Both the position numbers and the translations under genes were made by a program. Of a stretch of DNA of 64,000 nt, positions 10,524-25,587 are shown in pieces (position 1 is the stretch's first letter; every line of letters begins with the position of its first letter). This DNA comes from Ilyonectria destructans. Its lineage: Eukaryota > Ascomycota > Sordariomycetes > Hypocreales > Nectriaceae. The notes under the pieces are model-generated. The model was not told where the DNA came from. It worked only from the letters and a program-made list of their open reading frames with translations, and made no database searches. Location of the stretch: assembly GCA_020740775.1 (NCBI GenBank), contig JAHEWK010000010.1, positions 1,860,001 to 1,924,000 on the forward strand, written 5' to 3'.

Positions 10524-12233
10524 TCAATGGGCAGTCGCTCCGTAGCTTTCAACCAGCCTCCAGTACGAAGCTGCTGACCTTCGCCGAAGAGATTTGCCAA
10601 AGATGATCATGAAGATGCAGAAGCACCAAAACACCGTCCCCAAGATGGCAATCAGAATAAAGGCATTTCGAAGACCGAGATTGGTGATGATAGGAACGAC
10701 AGCGTAGCTGAAAGCAAAGCCTAATGCCTATTAGTTTTGAATAATTTCGCTTTGCCAGAAAAACTCACCCATCAGGTTGCGAATCAAAATAGCCGAAACC
10801 AACCCTTCTCCAGCCATCTCCTTGTAGCTGTCGAGAATGTATGTGAGTGCGAGACTCGAACCAATTGGCAGTGTGACAGAAATAAGACCAAGGCCAAAGA
10901 CAATTCCAACCCAGTGGATGCTGTATGAAGCTCCCACGCCGTAGAGGAGACAACCGGCAGGATGAGCAACAATGGCAACGACGCACATGTAAAGGCGGTG
11001 CTCGGGCTCCATGATGCCTCCATTGCGGCGAGCAAGCTTGAGAGTCACAATATCAGACAGCCACCCCGAAAGGAAACAGCCAATGCTGACACCAACGAAA
11101 CAGGCGAGGTATGTGAGGCCAATCGTGTTGGTGCTAAAGTTATAAGGCGCGTTGCTGAGAATCAGCGCCAGAGAGCCACCAACGACATTGTACCAGGACA
11201 GGATTCCACCAACGAGGATTCCGGCAAAGACCATTCCAGGATACCTGTACAGCTGGAAGGGAAGGAAGAAGAGCTTGAAAGTATTCGGCTGGCGCGGATC
11301 GCGAAGGCCCCACAACTTCATCTTCTTGCTGCGCGTCTTTGTCTTTTCCGAGGATAGATCCACAGAGTTGTTCTCGATCGATCTCGTCACTGAGGCTTGG
11401 TCGGGGGAAGATGAGGTGGACTTCGTCTCATTGGAAGACTCCATCTGAATCTTCTTCTCCATCGCGCTCAGGTCGCCGGCGGGGTTTGCCTCCGCGATGC
11501 CGATGATTTCAGGTTGTGTGGTGGGTCGATAGTACATGGTCTCCTCGAAGAAGAAGAAGGTGACGATTGCGGTGCCGCCTCCAATGCTGGCCATGATGTA
11601 CTGGATCCAACGCCACCCCAGGGCCTCAGCAACGAATCCCGACGCCACCGGAGCAAGGAAAGCAGCGCCCCAGAGCGTCCAGCAGTACAAGCCCATGTAG
11701 AAGCCTCGGTCGTGGGTGTAGAAGACGTCGCCAATGATGACCTCGATCAACGTCTCCATGGGTGAGGAAACGACGCCCACGATGATTCTGTTGGCGTAGA
11801 ACTCGCCCTTCGACTTGACATAGGCCGACCAGAGAGTAACAAGCGTGGTTAGCACAATGGACACAACCAAGACCGGGCGTCGTCCATAGTTCAATGCCAA
11901 GCACTGGGTAAGCAGAGTGCCCCAACCGAGGAAAAGATACATGAGGCCGTTGCCGGTGCTGAGGTCTGCCACCGAGATGCCAGTATCAACTTCGATCAGC
12001 ACATAGGCTGGAGACAGGCCGGAGATCATGGCAGCCGCAAAGAAGCACCAGGACATGGCGCAAAAGACGTTTTGCATCTTTCGTGGCTGGGTCCATCGCA
12101 GAGGATCATCCGGGTGGTCGCTTGGCTGGGGGACAAGAACAATATCATGGTGGTTTTTTCCGTGCTTGACGTTGAGGATGCCTTCGGTGTCAACCAGCTG
12201 CACGGTCCCGGGGACCGGAACGTTGAGCGTCAT
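10524..12233 (-). CDS. MFS transporter, HOL1-like (DHA1)
   Basis: Two exons (12233-10769, 10720-10524) give 553 aa. The last intron (10768-10721) has a GTGAGT donor and a CTAAT branch. Splicing adds a final membrane helix (GFAFSYAVVPIITNLGL then LIAILGTVFWCFCIFMII) and a basic tail, which the unspliced frame would lose. The N-terminus has DDPLRWTQPRKM before helix 1, as in the HOL1/fungal DHA1 group. The A-motif region reads ALNYGRRPV. A long hydrophilic central loop rich in Ser/Glu/Lys divides the two six-helix halves. It is a plasma-membrane exporter or importer of small organic ions or drugs; the substrate is unknown. The phenol-hydroxylase-type gene upstream is on the same strand. Confidence 0.9.
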
Positions 12234-13841
12234 CTTGAGAGGGTACCTGGGGAAACAATGAGTGCAGTCTTCACCATATAATGATATACGAGTGATTGAA
12301 GCTGCAAGAGAGAGTTGTGAGACAGTTGTGATACTGGTTGAAAGGGCCGAACTCTTGACTATTAAATGTTTCAATCTGCACAACCCGTCCCAGTCTCCCG
12401 GATACAGCCCCAACCGCTTGCCATGGATGCGGCCTGCCAAGACGCCGCTACACCACCGTCGCCCTTCTCCGCGTGACAGAGTTTCGTGGTTAAACTTGAT
12501 CCGATAAGCGGATAGGCAAGCTTGGGTCTTGCGGCGTAGTCTCGCCAGTGCTTAACTCATGAGGTCGTCCAAGACTGTGGGGTAATAGCTACCGTACTTT
12601 GCCTCACCGATTAGAATGAATGCCCCTGTTCGCAAGGATATCTAGGCGTATCGGTAGTATAGGCTACGAGCAGCCAAGGTCCCAAGCATAGATTGTGGAG
12701 TAAGCATGGACAAGCCCTCCTCTATCAGGGCGCTTGCTTGGGCGTTGTCTATCTTGTATCTGCGCCCTTGCGACCATCCAACCTGACTCGATCCCCGAGA
12801 TGCCAATCTTGGGCCACGCTATGCCCATTTTAGGCATCCAGATGGTCAACTCTACACCAGAGCAATCAGATCCACCCTCGATAAGACCCGAGCTAGCATG
12901 GTGCAGCCTTTGCCAGACGCCAATCGAGGCCTAGGTCATACGAAACGTAGAGATACCAACGACGGGTGATAGACACATTAGAAGGAACCTTTTTGGTCAA
13001 GATTTAATACTGCGTTCGATGAGAAATTGGTCTCTGGGATGGAAGTTGAGATTAGTCGAATTATATTCCTTTTTGGATAACGTGTTCCTACTAGGTTCAA
13101 CTTCCCCATCATATGTGCAATTGACAACTATTGACGTGATAACCCTTTGTGGATCAGTGAATTGAAATATGGAACGAAATCGAGCTGGTCCAATCTTCTG
13201 ATTTCTTGACTTATGAGTGCTCTGGACCGAGTGCTCTGGACCAAAGGGGTGGCGGCATGAAGCTTGCCGCAAAAAATGTACGGACTACAGGGTAGCAATG
13301 GGTCTCCCACCAAGCACACTCTCCGACTTATGGCGGATAGATGGGATTTAGTTTTCTTGGTACGGTTTTTTATGAATTGCAAATGTACTACTGTGAAACG
13401 GGTCAATTAATAGTGAGCATGACAACTCCTAGCATCGGCTATTTAGGGCCGCTTAAGCGAGGTCAGTGAAGCGTCAGCTCGGGGGCGCCAAGATTGCCAT
13501 CTCCAGCAGGGTACTGAAAGGGCTAACTTATCAGACTTACCCAAGAAGGAATAATTTGATGAGTTCTACTTGAAACATTTAAATTAGAATACGTTACAAT
13601 ATTTTGAAGTCTCGCATGCCAACAGGATGTGCGCGCTGTGACAAGGATGGCTGATCAATTCGAATGAACCCATGCTCGTACTAAATAATAATATGACAAG
13701 CCTAAAGCGCGCAAGAAGATTGTAACTAATTCATTCAAGTATACAGGTTGGGAGAGACAAATCCCCTATCAAACTGGTAGATATCCTATTGACCCCCCTT
13801 CTCTCCTAAACCATCACCAGAGGCGACTAATCATCGCCACA
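12234..13841. other. intergenic region
   Basis: About 1.6 kb between the MFS start and the 3' end of the flavin monooxygenase. No family features were found in any frame, and no repeat or RNA gene was recognised. Confidence 0.5.
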
Positions 13842-16097
<2,256 letters not shown>

Positions 16098-16211
16098 GAT
16101 GGTAGTCTTTAGGATGTGGGATTGTGGTTGATTGTTAATTGCCGCTGCCCGCCCTGTGCTTTCGAGAGTAGACACGAGTGACATGTGTTTGGACAACTGA
16201 TATCTCAGATC

Positions 16212-16218
16212 ATTTATA
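16212..16218 (-). promoter_or_regulatory. TATA-like box of the flavin monooxygenase gene
   Basis: TATAAAT on the minus strand, about 115 bp before the chosen ATG at 16097. Its position argues against the ATGs at 16184/16196. Confidence 0.4.
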
Positions 16219-18496
16219 CTCTGGAGGAAGCATCAGGAGTTTGGACAGAGACGTGAACTCCACGATTGCTAGGCCGGTTTTGGCAATCTTCGGCTCGGGA
16301 AGCGGGCACAGATGGTGGTGGCACACTACCGACAACATGGCAAACTTTGCGGAGCGATTTATAAATGCTGGTGATGCCATTGGGTAGCATCGTTTGCGGG
16401 GTATGGGGTAGACCTCTGGATGGAGGCTATGGGGCAGCGGCTGGGCTTCTGAGAGGTTCGGAAGCCACCACGGATGGCGGGTTTCTCCCCGAAAGATGGG
16501 ATATTCCATGACTCATAAGCAATTATCAGTGGAGATCGTCACAATGGCCCCTGATCGGTCTTAGTGTGAGCTGAGCCCCGTCAATCCGTCACCTCCGGGA
16601 GATGCTCGGAGCCTGTTGACCAGTTGCATCACCCATTCGGTCACAGATAAAAGATCCAATCCCGGATTGTCATAGTGAGTCTCAGGCTCGGCATATCCGA
16701 GCCACTGTAGAAATGAATCTTTAGATCCAGTGAATATGGAAACGTTGAATCACGGACCAACGGAGGGCATACCCTTGTCGGCTCCTCCCCACGGGGTAAG
16801 GTGGGTCAGATTCGTGAGAACAAAGCCCCCATTGTCCAGCGCCACGATCAAAAGAGCTGTGAAGGTTGGTATCGGGTATCGGGAGGGGCAAATCGTCGGC
16901 TCCGAGTCCCCGACGGAGATGTGGAAGGATTGTGTGTCGGATCCCGGCTGTAAGGCGTCGGATCACATCCTACCAGAAGTGTTTGGTGACGATGAGTGCG
17001 ACTAACCGCATACAGTTCGCTCAGCCGATGTCATTGATGAGATCTCTCTCCCTGGTGTATAGAGTACCGGTTACCGGCTCAGGGTAGGACGGAATCAATC
17101 TATGGGGTTTTCCAACCGTTCGTCTCTGCTGACGCAGGGGAAGTGCATCGAGGATTGACCCAAGGAGGCTTCTGCCTTGACACGTAAGCTTCCTCACGCA
17201 TTGTGAATGGGACACCAACGTTCTCCATGTTCAATTTCGTCCACAGGAGGCGACGAAAGTGTATGTCGACCCATTGTGATGATTACAATGCGATGGCATT
17301 GTTTGGACCATTCCAATGTATTTGACATCGTCATCGAATCAGCCTGTCAATTGCTGGCACATCGGGTTGACCCGATCCAATCTGATCTCAAGGCAAGATG
17401 CCAATGGTCATGCGACATCGCGGCTGGTCTCCCTTACTTATGCTCGAGCCTCATAGCTTCCATTAAATAAATGAACCTGCATTTGGGTAGATGAGTTCAA
17501 TGGATACTTGCTAACCAAATGCTCCCACTACCCCGCAAGACCGGGTCTATCCACTGGAGCGCTTTTATTGTGGTTAATAATGTAACCTTGACGCAAAGGC
17601 TGTGCTTGCGACTTTAAATTAACACCCAAAACGGCTCGAAGGCCGTTTAATGCACCCAAGAACTTATCTAGAAAAACCACGCAGTCACCAGCCTAGGCAA
17701 TCGTGTCCAAAATGGTCTGTCGAAAGTCTATAATACGATCTGCGCATACTGCCGCTCCTATCATCATTGTTACATGCCTGCGGCACAGCTCATTGCAGCG
17801 GCAACATTGCACAAGCACGTGGAAATGGTTCGGAAGGCTTGCGATCATGCGGGGTATCAAGCCTATGACCGATCCGGGCGGTTCAAGCCGCGGGGACTTT
17901 CAGTCGTATCATGCTGATCACTCGATTGTGGATCTGTTTTCGGTCTCGAAGAAGGAGTTTATTGGAGCGGTTGCAAGGCACCATCGGCTAATTGAGAACA
18001 TCCCCGGACTTCGCACCTCGCAATATTTAATCCCTGGTCTTAAACTGCCGTTCCCCTGTAGGACTACTTCGCTTGCGAGTTTCTATGAAAGCTCAATTGT
18101 ACTGGAAATTTGAAGATTGAATTGGTGTATATTTTACGGAATGCGCCAAGTTTCCAAGACTAGGTTGCATTGCACCGATGAAAATAGACCCATTGCGGGA
18201 CTACTTCGGCTTGGATACAACATATCCGTCAAAGTAGACCCCATGTGATGAATTCATGTATATCTCTCATGGCCAGAGGGTGTGGGGTAACGAACTAGTC
18301 AGGGGATCCAGACGCAATAAGAAATTTAATGTGATCTTCATCCAATGTCCTCGTGACGTATTTTCGGTGAATAAACTCTCTTCGGCTGGAGAGTCGTATC
18401 GCTCCACCCGAAATCCAGTTTCCCGCAGGCTGAATATGAGGGGAGACTGGGGTATTCTCCACGAATCACCCGCTCTCTGGGCAGTGTTTGTTTTCC
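16219..18496. other. long intergenic region
   Basis: About 2.3 kb between divergent genes (flavin monooxygenase and alpha-galactosidase). A 136-codon frame at 17703-18113 has no recognisable features. GGACTACTTCG occurs twice (near 18061 and 18198). No other structure was seen. Confidence 0.4.
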
Positions 18497-18503
18497 TATA
18501 AAT
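18497..18503 (+). promoter_or_regulatory. TATA-like box of the alpha-galactosidase gene
   Basis: TATAAAT, 94 bp before the ATG at 18591. Confidence 0.45.
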
Positions 18504-18590
18504 AATGATAGATGTCTTACCCCAGAGTTTAATGGCTCTCTTTAACCCTACTGCACCGGCATTCCTCGATCTTTCTGCCTCACCATAAAC

Positions 18591-20417
18591 ATGGCGAACT
18601 ATGCCTGGCTCCTAGTTGCGCTTCATGCCTTTGTGGTTGATGGAGCTACTACGCGGTCCCCAACTCCTCCCATGGGATGGAATAGTTATAATAAATATAG
18701 CTGTTCACCCACCGAGGATATCATCAAGGATAATGCACAAGGACTTATTGACCTTGGCCTGGCTGATCTCGGCTACATTTCCGTCACCACAGATTGTGGA
18801 TGGCCCGCAAAGGATCGGGACTCTGAAGGTAGGATGCAATGGAATAAAGATTTATTCCCCTCTGGGGGCAAGGCTCTTGGCGATTTCATTCATGGGCTCG
18901 GTCTGAAATTCGGCCTCTACTCTGGCGCTGGATACCTTCAATGCGGCTCGACCGACTTGCCAGCATCTCTAGGTGAGTCAAACTACGCTTGAGAGTTAAA
19001 CATCTCTAATTACTGGGATAGGCTATGAAGAGATTGACGCAGAATCCTTTGCTGAGTGGGGAGGAGACACCCTCAAGTGAGTATCGGGAATACGCGCATT
19101 GAATACCTCAACTAACGAAAAAGGTACGACAATTGCTATTCCACTTCAAGCACTGTAATGGTCGACTCCGACTCTGCCGAAGCACAGTCGCCAGCTCGTT
19201 TTCAGAAGATGGCAGCGTCCTTAGACCAAGTGGATCGAGACATAGCATATTACATCTGCCAGTGGGGCATTGGATATGACGTTGGCGAATGGTAATGCCG
19301 TCTCCTACCCTGAAAGAACTCTACTAACGTTTTAGGGCCGCTGCTATTGGAAACTCTTGGAGAATTAGCAACGATATCTACGGAGCCTGGCGTAGTATCT
19401 GGCGTATTACCAACGAAGCCCTTCGATATTACAAGCTCACAACAGTCGGGGCGTTCCCTGACTTGGATATGCTTCTGTGAGTGATACCGTGGTACATTCA
19501 GAAATAATGCTGATCAAAGACTTAGCGTTGGTCTTGGTGCACTATCTTATGAGGAGGAGCGCTTCCACTTTGGCATGTGGGCAATTCATAAGTCTCCTTT
19601 GATTCTTGGTGCTGTGATGCACAGTGGAAACATCCCTGCCGAGTCTTTCAAGACTTTGTCCAACAAGGAAGTCATTGCAATCAACCAGGATTCACTTGCC
19701 AAGCAAGCAGAGCTCATTCTTCGCTCTACGGAAGAGGAATGGGATCTCTGGGCAGGCGAGCTGTCGGGATCACGTATGGTTGTCGGCATTTCCAACTGGA
19801 GAAACAATTCGCAGACTGTCGAAGTTGACCTGGGTCTTCTCGGGGTGGCGAAAGCTAATGCCAGGGATCCTTGGGCCGGCAGCGACATTGGATCTGTGTC
19901 TGGTGTGAAGACTGTCAATTTGGCTGCACACGAGATGAGGCTGTGGATTTTGTCCAACATCGAAAGCACCACGCCTCCTCAGTCTGCGGGATACTACTCC
20001 GCTGTTAATGCGAGTCTCAAAGGTTCCGCCGCCCTCTCGAAGTGTAGCGACAGTGAATGCCTACCCACGAACCAAAAGGTTGTTAACCTTGGATCTGGCG
20101 CGAGCGCGACCTTCAACTCAGTCAAAGCCACGGGCAGCGGTACGAAGCTTGTTGGAGTGGACTACATCAACTACGAGTATGCATTCACTACAGCCTGGGG
20201 CTGGGGCTCTAACACCCGAAACATGACAATTTCCGTCAATGGAGGGGCCGCAAAGAGGTGGGCGTTCCCAATTTCGGGCGGCGACTGGTACGAGACTGGA
20301 CGGTTGACAATTGAGGTGGACGGCTTTGTGGATGGAAAGGCGAATAGTCTTACATTTGCTGTTCCTACTGGCGACGAGTGGGCTCCGGACCTGGTCGGAC
20401 TTGAGATTTTTGAATAA
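18591..20417 (+). CDS. secreted GH27 alpha-galactosidase with C-terminal carbohydrate-binding-like domain
   Basis: Five exons (18591-18972, 19022-19076, 19124-19291, 19336-19476, 19526-20417) give 545 aa. A signal peptide (about residues 1-19) precedes the GH27 barrel: PPMGWNSYNKY, TTDCGW, FGLYSGAGYLQC, the nucleophile D148 in KYDNCY, CQWGIGYDVGEW, and the acid/base Asp (about D246) in PDLDML. MWAIHKSPLILG follows in the last exon. After a beta-sandwich come about 140 residues (from about 400) resembling the CBM35-type modules often fused to fungal alpha-galactosidases. It removes terminal alpha-galactose from oligosaccharides or galactomannan outside the cell. A Zn2Cys6 regulator, a sugar permease and a GH3 enzyme follow, suggesting a shared sugar pathway. 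Confidence 0.94.
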
Positions 20418-20652
20418 GTTGCTTTGAAGACTGATCTAGACTCTACGTAGCGGAAGTTGAACGCGTTACATATTGAGATTTCCTCGCTAAAGCTGTAGTG
20501 ATGATGAAGAATGATCTAATCTCGCCAAGATCCCTGCAAACCGCCGGATGTATGATGATATTCTCTCGCTACTGTCCGAAGCCATGCTGTCATCGTCGTT
20601 ATGGTCCAACAAGGTCGCTGCAACTTTTCGAATTTGTATTACCTGTATGATG

Positions 20653-22461
20653 TCAGTTAAACATTTGTGCGAAAAGGTATTGTGGCAAAGGATCTCTTGC
20701 AAGTGAATATCCGTTTCGTTCCAACGTCTGTGGCGGCGTGCTGTCTAGTATTTCCAACAGACTTTGGGAGATTGATTCCCGAAGAATCCATAGTTCAGTT
20801 GTATTTGAGATATTCTCCGTCGTTAAAGTGGTAGCAGGGTCACCTGGAGTGTGAGATGTCGTCGGCGGCATTCCTTCTAGCCTAGCAGGCAGTTGAGAGT
20901 TGAACAAGTTCTCAATGAGAGTGCTCTGTAGATATAGGCAGGTGATGTGAAGCGTTGTTCGTACAACATCAAATTGTTGAGACTCCAGCTGCGGGAGTCT
21001 GGAGTCTAGTGATGGGGGGAATCTGAGCTCGTTTGGTAGAGATTTAAGAATCCGACTGAACCTCTGCATTATTGTCCGTGCAGTTTCTATGCTGCCGTTT
21101 AAAGATTGGTGAGGATTTCGATGCGTTTTGCCCCAGTCTTCTCCATGTTCCGCAGGTGGGAAAGACAGGCCGAGATTATCGTTGTGTAGTGGATAAGCTC
21201 GAAGATAGGAGCGCGTTACGTCTGTTGATATCATGTCTCGGAGACACTGGAATACTCTGACCTGATTTACAAAACCAGAGATGACCGGCGTGGCGTTTGT
21301 AGGTGAAATCATAGGTAAAGTAGAGGCAGTCGAAAGTTGCTCATCTGACAGCTCAAGTGGCATGACATAGTCCCAGTTGGTAGTTACTGGCGGGAAGCCA
21401 ACAACAGTGTGAGGCGTAACAGACGAAAAGTAGTCGTACCTAGGAGACGGAGGTCAGCAATTTCAAGCATAGGTGTGTGACTCTAGAGTACATGTGTAAA
21501 TCGTGCTTGCATATTTTCTCAGCACTCGCTGAGATCCTGCGAGGCATTGATAAAGAGTATTGTGTCAAGAAACGGTAACAGGCCACCATTGACCAACTCA
21601 CACTTGTAAAATATATATACTCCAAAAAGCCCTCTTGCATAACTCCGCTTCAATTTGGCTTAGGTTTGAATAACCCTCTGCATGGTGAAGCTCAAGATGC
21701 CGGATTGACACAATGGCCTCGTTTAGGTAGCTCCATCCCCGGTTGGGGCGCCCAGTGTAATGTGCTGCCATTACTAGCAAAGTTGAATCGATCAAGATGT
21801 CAGGAGTGGGATTGTCTTGCCATGTGGGCTCAGTGGCTACTCGGCTCAAAAGAATGAGGTCGCAGGCTCTGTCCACCATGGCTTGAACGTTCATGTACAC
21901 ACCACCACAATACTCTGCTCCATTGCTGGGTATTGATGCAACAGTGATGGCAGAAAGAGCCAAGCATCTCCGAAAGAAAACGGGGTCGAAATTGTACGCT
22001 CCACTGTCCAACAAAGCAGAACACGTCGGCTGATGCACGAGAGGGCTAAGAGGATACACAAAGCTGTCAAAATCGGATACGAGGCGATGCAGCATTTGTG
22101 GAGAGCAGAAATTCTCAAGGACAATTGGTCCAATTGGCTGTGACAAGTTGTTAGGGGCACGACTAGAAGAGATATCAGCGAGAAGATGCAGAAAACAGAC
22201 ATATGAGAGCATACTGAGCACGGGGTCCGCGAGTTTTACGATCCGTCAGGAATGTACATTCAACGTTTGCATGGAGGCACTTCCTACAGGTGACTGCCTC
22301 ATCTGTGTCAAACACGCACTAAAATAGACAACACGTCATTAGCTATTTTATTGACAGTATTTCCAAAGTGACTTGTGACGGACTTGGCATTTGCGCAAGC
22401 GACAGAGATCACAGGCCTTTGTGGCTATTCGTCTGCCTTTGCGAGTCGCTTCGGAAGCCAT
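20653..22461 (-). CDS. Zn2Cys6 transcription factor of the sugar block
   Basis: Four exons (22461-22384, 22318-22215, 22162-21602, 21439-20653) give 509 aa. The zinc cluster is split by intron 1: CDLCRLRKCQ in exon 1 and CVFDTDEAVTCRKC then VECTF in exon 2, which restores the six-cysteine spacing; the donor there is a weak GTCCGT. The middle is the fungal regulatory domain (SFVYPLSPLVHQPT, CKRAFWSIYILQ, then TTNWDYVMPLELSD). Intron 3 (162 bp) is long for this window. The frame ends at 20653, but a neighbouring frame to 20487 carries a plausible C-terminal helix (QIRKVAATLLD), so the 3' end may be mis-set or shifted. Placed between alpha-galactosidase and sugar permease, it is the likely local regulator. 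Confidence 0.8.
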
Positions 22462-22821
22462 TGGAAAGAGAGAGAAGGCGTTGATACTTGGCAAGGGCTG
22501 TGTGGAAAAGTCTGGAAGAGAGCTGCGAGATGGTAAAAGGGCGAAGTTCTTAACGAATGTTCCTATTTTGTACCTCGCATGTTCGGAAAATTCCCGGCAC
22601 TTCACCCAACCCGAATTAAAGGCGTTTCTTGCACGTGACAATCTTTTGATCATGATCATTCCCTCAGAGACTGAACTTCGGAACATTCTCTTGAATCTGA
22701 TATTACGCCATTACTAATTGCCCCACTGAGTACTTGCAGCTATCATCCGGGAGGCCCAAGACGGTTACTAGTATTTGGCTAACTCTCCCTATTTCCGCAG
22801 CCCAGTTATGCATCAATTCCT
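22462..22821. other. intergenic region
   Basis: About 360 bp between the regulator start and the permease 3' end. No gene recognised. Confidence 0.5.
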
Positions 22822-24693
22822 TTAGTTGACATCCTTAGAAACATCGACTGCAACGATTTTCTGCTCGGCAAACTTTCTAGGGGGCACTCTTCGGTTCCAC
22901 AGCTCATCGATCTCGGAGTATGTCCTGCCCTTGGTTTCTGGGACACAAAAAAAGATGAACACAGCCGAGACAGCCAAAGTCGATGCAAAAATGAAGGCGA
23001 TTTTCCCCTGCAGATCTCCCTGATCCGGGTTAACGGCGTAAGGCAGAGACAGACCCCAGATACTAGCAGACAGAGAGTTGACGATAGTGCATAGTGATTG
23101 CGTAGGGGTTCGTAGCCAGGATGTGGCGTTTTCGGAGCTGATAGGCCAAGCTACGGCACCGACCGTTCCTTGATAGACTATAATTGTCAACGACTGTTAT
23201 TAAACGGCGAAGAAGCACGGGGACGAGCATACCGAAAGCCCAAACACCCATAAAGACGACCTGGACAACGAGAGCATTGGAACTCCTAACAACTGCGAGG
23301 ATGCCAATGATGAACAGACACACGCACAGTACAAGAGTGCCATACAATGCCGTACCTCTTCGGCCGAGCCACTCAATCAAAAACCACCCACTGATATTGC
23401 CAACAAGCATAACTCCGCAAATACCGACAGTGGCATTGAAGGACTGCTCGACAGGCATTCCTGCGAGCTGCATGAAGTAGCTCATGTAGCCAATTACCCA
23501 GCCTGTGCCGCATGCGTTCTGGATGAAGAACATCATTACAGCAACCATTGTGCGTCTCCAGTTGTCGCTTGAAAAGCAATCCTTAATCGTCCCTTGGGAT
23601 TTCTGAGACTCGGCCTGTTGGGCCAGTGCTGATGTGACTTCGGCATAACGGCCATCAACATCGTAATCGACACCATGAAGCTTGGCAATGTTTGCTAGTG
23701 CTGCTTCCTCCTTGCCATGTGCGATAAGCCAGAAAGGAGACCTAGATACATCCGGTCAGTAAGTTCTCGTGATCCAATCTTATTCAAGAGTACCTACTCA
23801 GGGAAGAATGGCAAAATGATCAGTGAAGCACCAACAAAACCCCACTGCGTTGCAAACAGGATTCGGTATGTCGCCTTTCCCGTATAGGTGCCTGCCTCAC
23901 GCATCACGCCGTATCCTAGGAGGTTACCCAACACAATGGCGAAGTTCATGCCTGCAGTGATTGCACCGCGGACTACCAATGGCGCCATCTCGGAGGCATA
24001 TGTTGGGGCGATTGTCGAGAATGCACCGAGCGGTGCGCCGGTGAGCAGCTTGCTACCAAAGAAGTGGGCTGGAGTGGTTGCGAAATACTGCAGGAAGACG
24101 CCAGCAATGTTGACCAAGTAGGCGACAAAAACCGTGTATTTACGGCCAAAGCGCTGGACGGCAATGCCTGTACACATGCCGCCGATGATCATACCTAGAA
24201 TAGCTCGTTAGTGTACCTGTAGTCTTCATATAATTATAGCACAATGGTGAAATGGCAATCTGGGGTAGCTCTTACCAACAAAGAAGGCGGCCTGAAACCC
24301 AAGCTGCCAGTTAGCGTCAACGACGTATGTGCCCTCATAAAGATATCCAAAGTCTTTGCGAAACTCTGCAATTGAAATGACAACGCTCCCCGCGAGAGCA
24401 TCATATCCAAACATAATGCAGATGAAGAACATGTAAAAGCCTAAAACACATGACAATGTTAGCATCAACAACGCAAATATGCGGTCGTGCTTATATCAAG
24501 GGATTTGAGGACTAAACATACACCAAGCGAGAGGTCTCCAACTCTCCTTGACAGCCTGTTTGCTGGTGAGCGTATGTTGCCGATCAAGGAAGCGTTTGAG
24601 AGTCGTTTCCATGCCGACTACTGTCTCGTCATTCGTTGTGGGCTCTGCAATCTGCAGGTGCACCGCAGCGGGTTCATCCTTGAGTTCTCCCAT
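22822..24693 (-). CDS. MFS sugar permease (oligosaccharide/alpha-glucoside type)
   Basis: Five exons (24693-24522, 24440-24276, 24194-23798, 23741-23233, 23177-22822) give 532 aa with 12 predicted helices. Sugar-porter signatures are RFGRKYTVF in the first A motif, PESPFWL after helix 6 (rebuilt across intron 3), EWLGRRG in the second A motif, and PETKGRTYSEIDELW at the C-terminal end. The start FGYDALAGSVVISI and the WQLGFQAAFFVG segment resemble fungal maltose/lactose-type permeases rather than hexose carriers. It would import a disaccharide or short oligosaccharide by proton symport. It is divergent from the GH3 gene across an 894-bp shared promoter. Confidence 0.92.
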
Positions 24694-25587
24694 GGCGTCT
24701 TGTGAGTGCTTGAACAGGCTGCGAGACTAGGCAGATGGAGTAGAGATGAATTGGTGATGCTGTGCCGAATGTCAGAATTATTTTTGTGTCGCAGGAGCAC
24801 CTGGGATTAATATACTCCTTCGGAGGCGCACAAGAGCTTTGCAAATTCCCCGGAATCCCGACGTCCCCAGAGTTTGCAGAGAGTGCTAGGCTCTAACAAG
24901 CTCGAGCCTGGGGTTCTGGGTCATGTTACCCACGGGGTTGGTCGACTATAACTGGCGCCACTGGGGAATTGACGGAGAATTGGTGGATTGCAGATCAAAA
25001 GAGGAATGGAGCGAGAGCGGACAATAGACGGAGTATTAGTGGAGGCCGCATTAGCAGGAGATACCTTCAGGATGAGATATTCCACTAGTCTAGATATCCC
25101 AGTTCGAAAAGTAAAGCGGAGCCTAGTGACAAGCGAACGCTTTCGAGGCTTGCCTGAGTGGGCATGGTCCGGTAAGAAGGCTCAGGCGACGGGAACTGAG
25201 ACCACTTCCAGTCCGAATCTTGGATGATTTTACCTGCCGGAGAAAAGACGGACAAACAGTGGGTTGATCGCAAAGCACTATCGATAGTACCATGAACCCC
25301 GAGTCACCTAACCCCCCATTCGCCACCCTTGCGATGATGTTTCGAGTGACATAGGACTCAGGAGAGAGCCATTTCGCAGTGGAAAAGCGGGTTTAAAATT
25401 GATGGCTTGAGTCGTCTCCACCCCCAGAGCCCGTATTGCTATCTCCGCGACGGCTGTGTCTTCTTATTTGTGATTTAGCGGTTCAATACATAAAAGACCA
25501 CAAAGCTGGCAATTCCTCCGTTCCCAAGTCCTGTTTGTTCATCAACCTTTGTTTTTTTATTTGTTACAACCCACCGCTGCTGACGCC
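24694..25587. promoter_or_regulatory. shared promoter of sugar permease and GH3 genes
   Basis: Divergent starts at 24693 and 25588 share this interval. It contains several CGG/CCG triplets of the kind bound by Zn2Cys6 factors (for example near 24850, 25018-25032 and 25232-25248). No exact repeat of a motif was confirmed by eye. Confidence 0.45.

Noticed and set aside
17703..18113. 136-codon plus-strand frame in the 16-18.5 kb gap
   Set aside because: No family features, no clear promoter, and neighbouring frames look equally coding-like in short stretches; at most an unrecognised relic.
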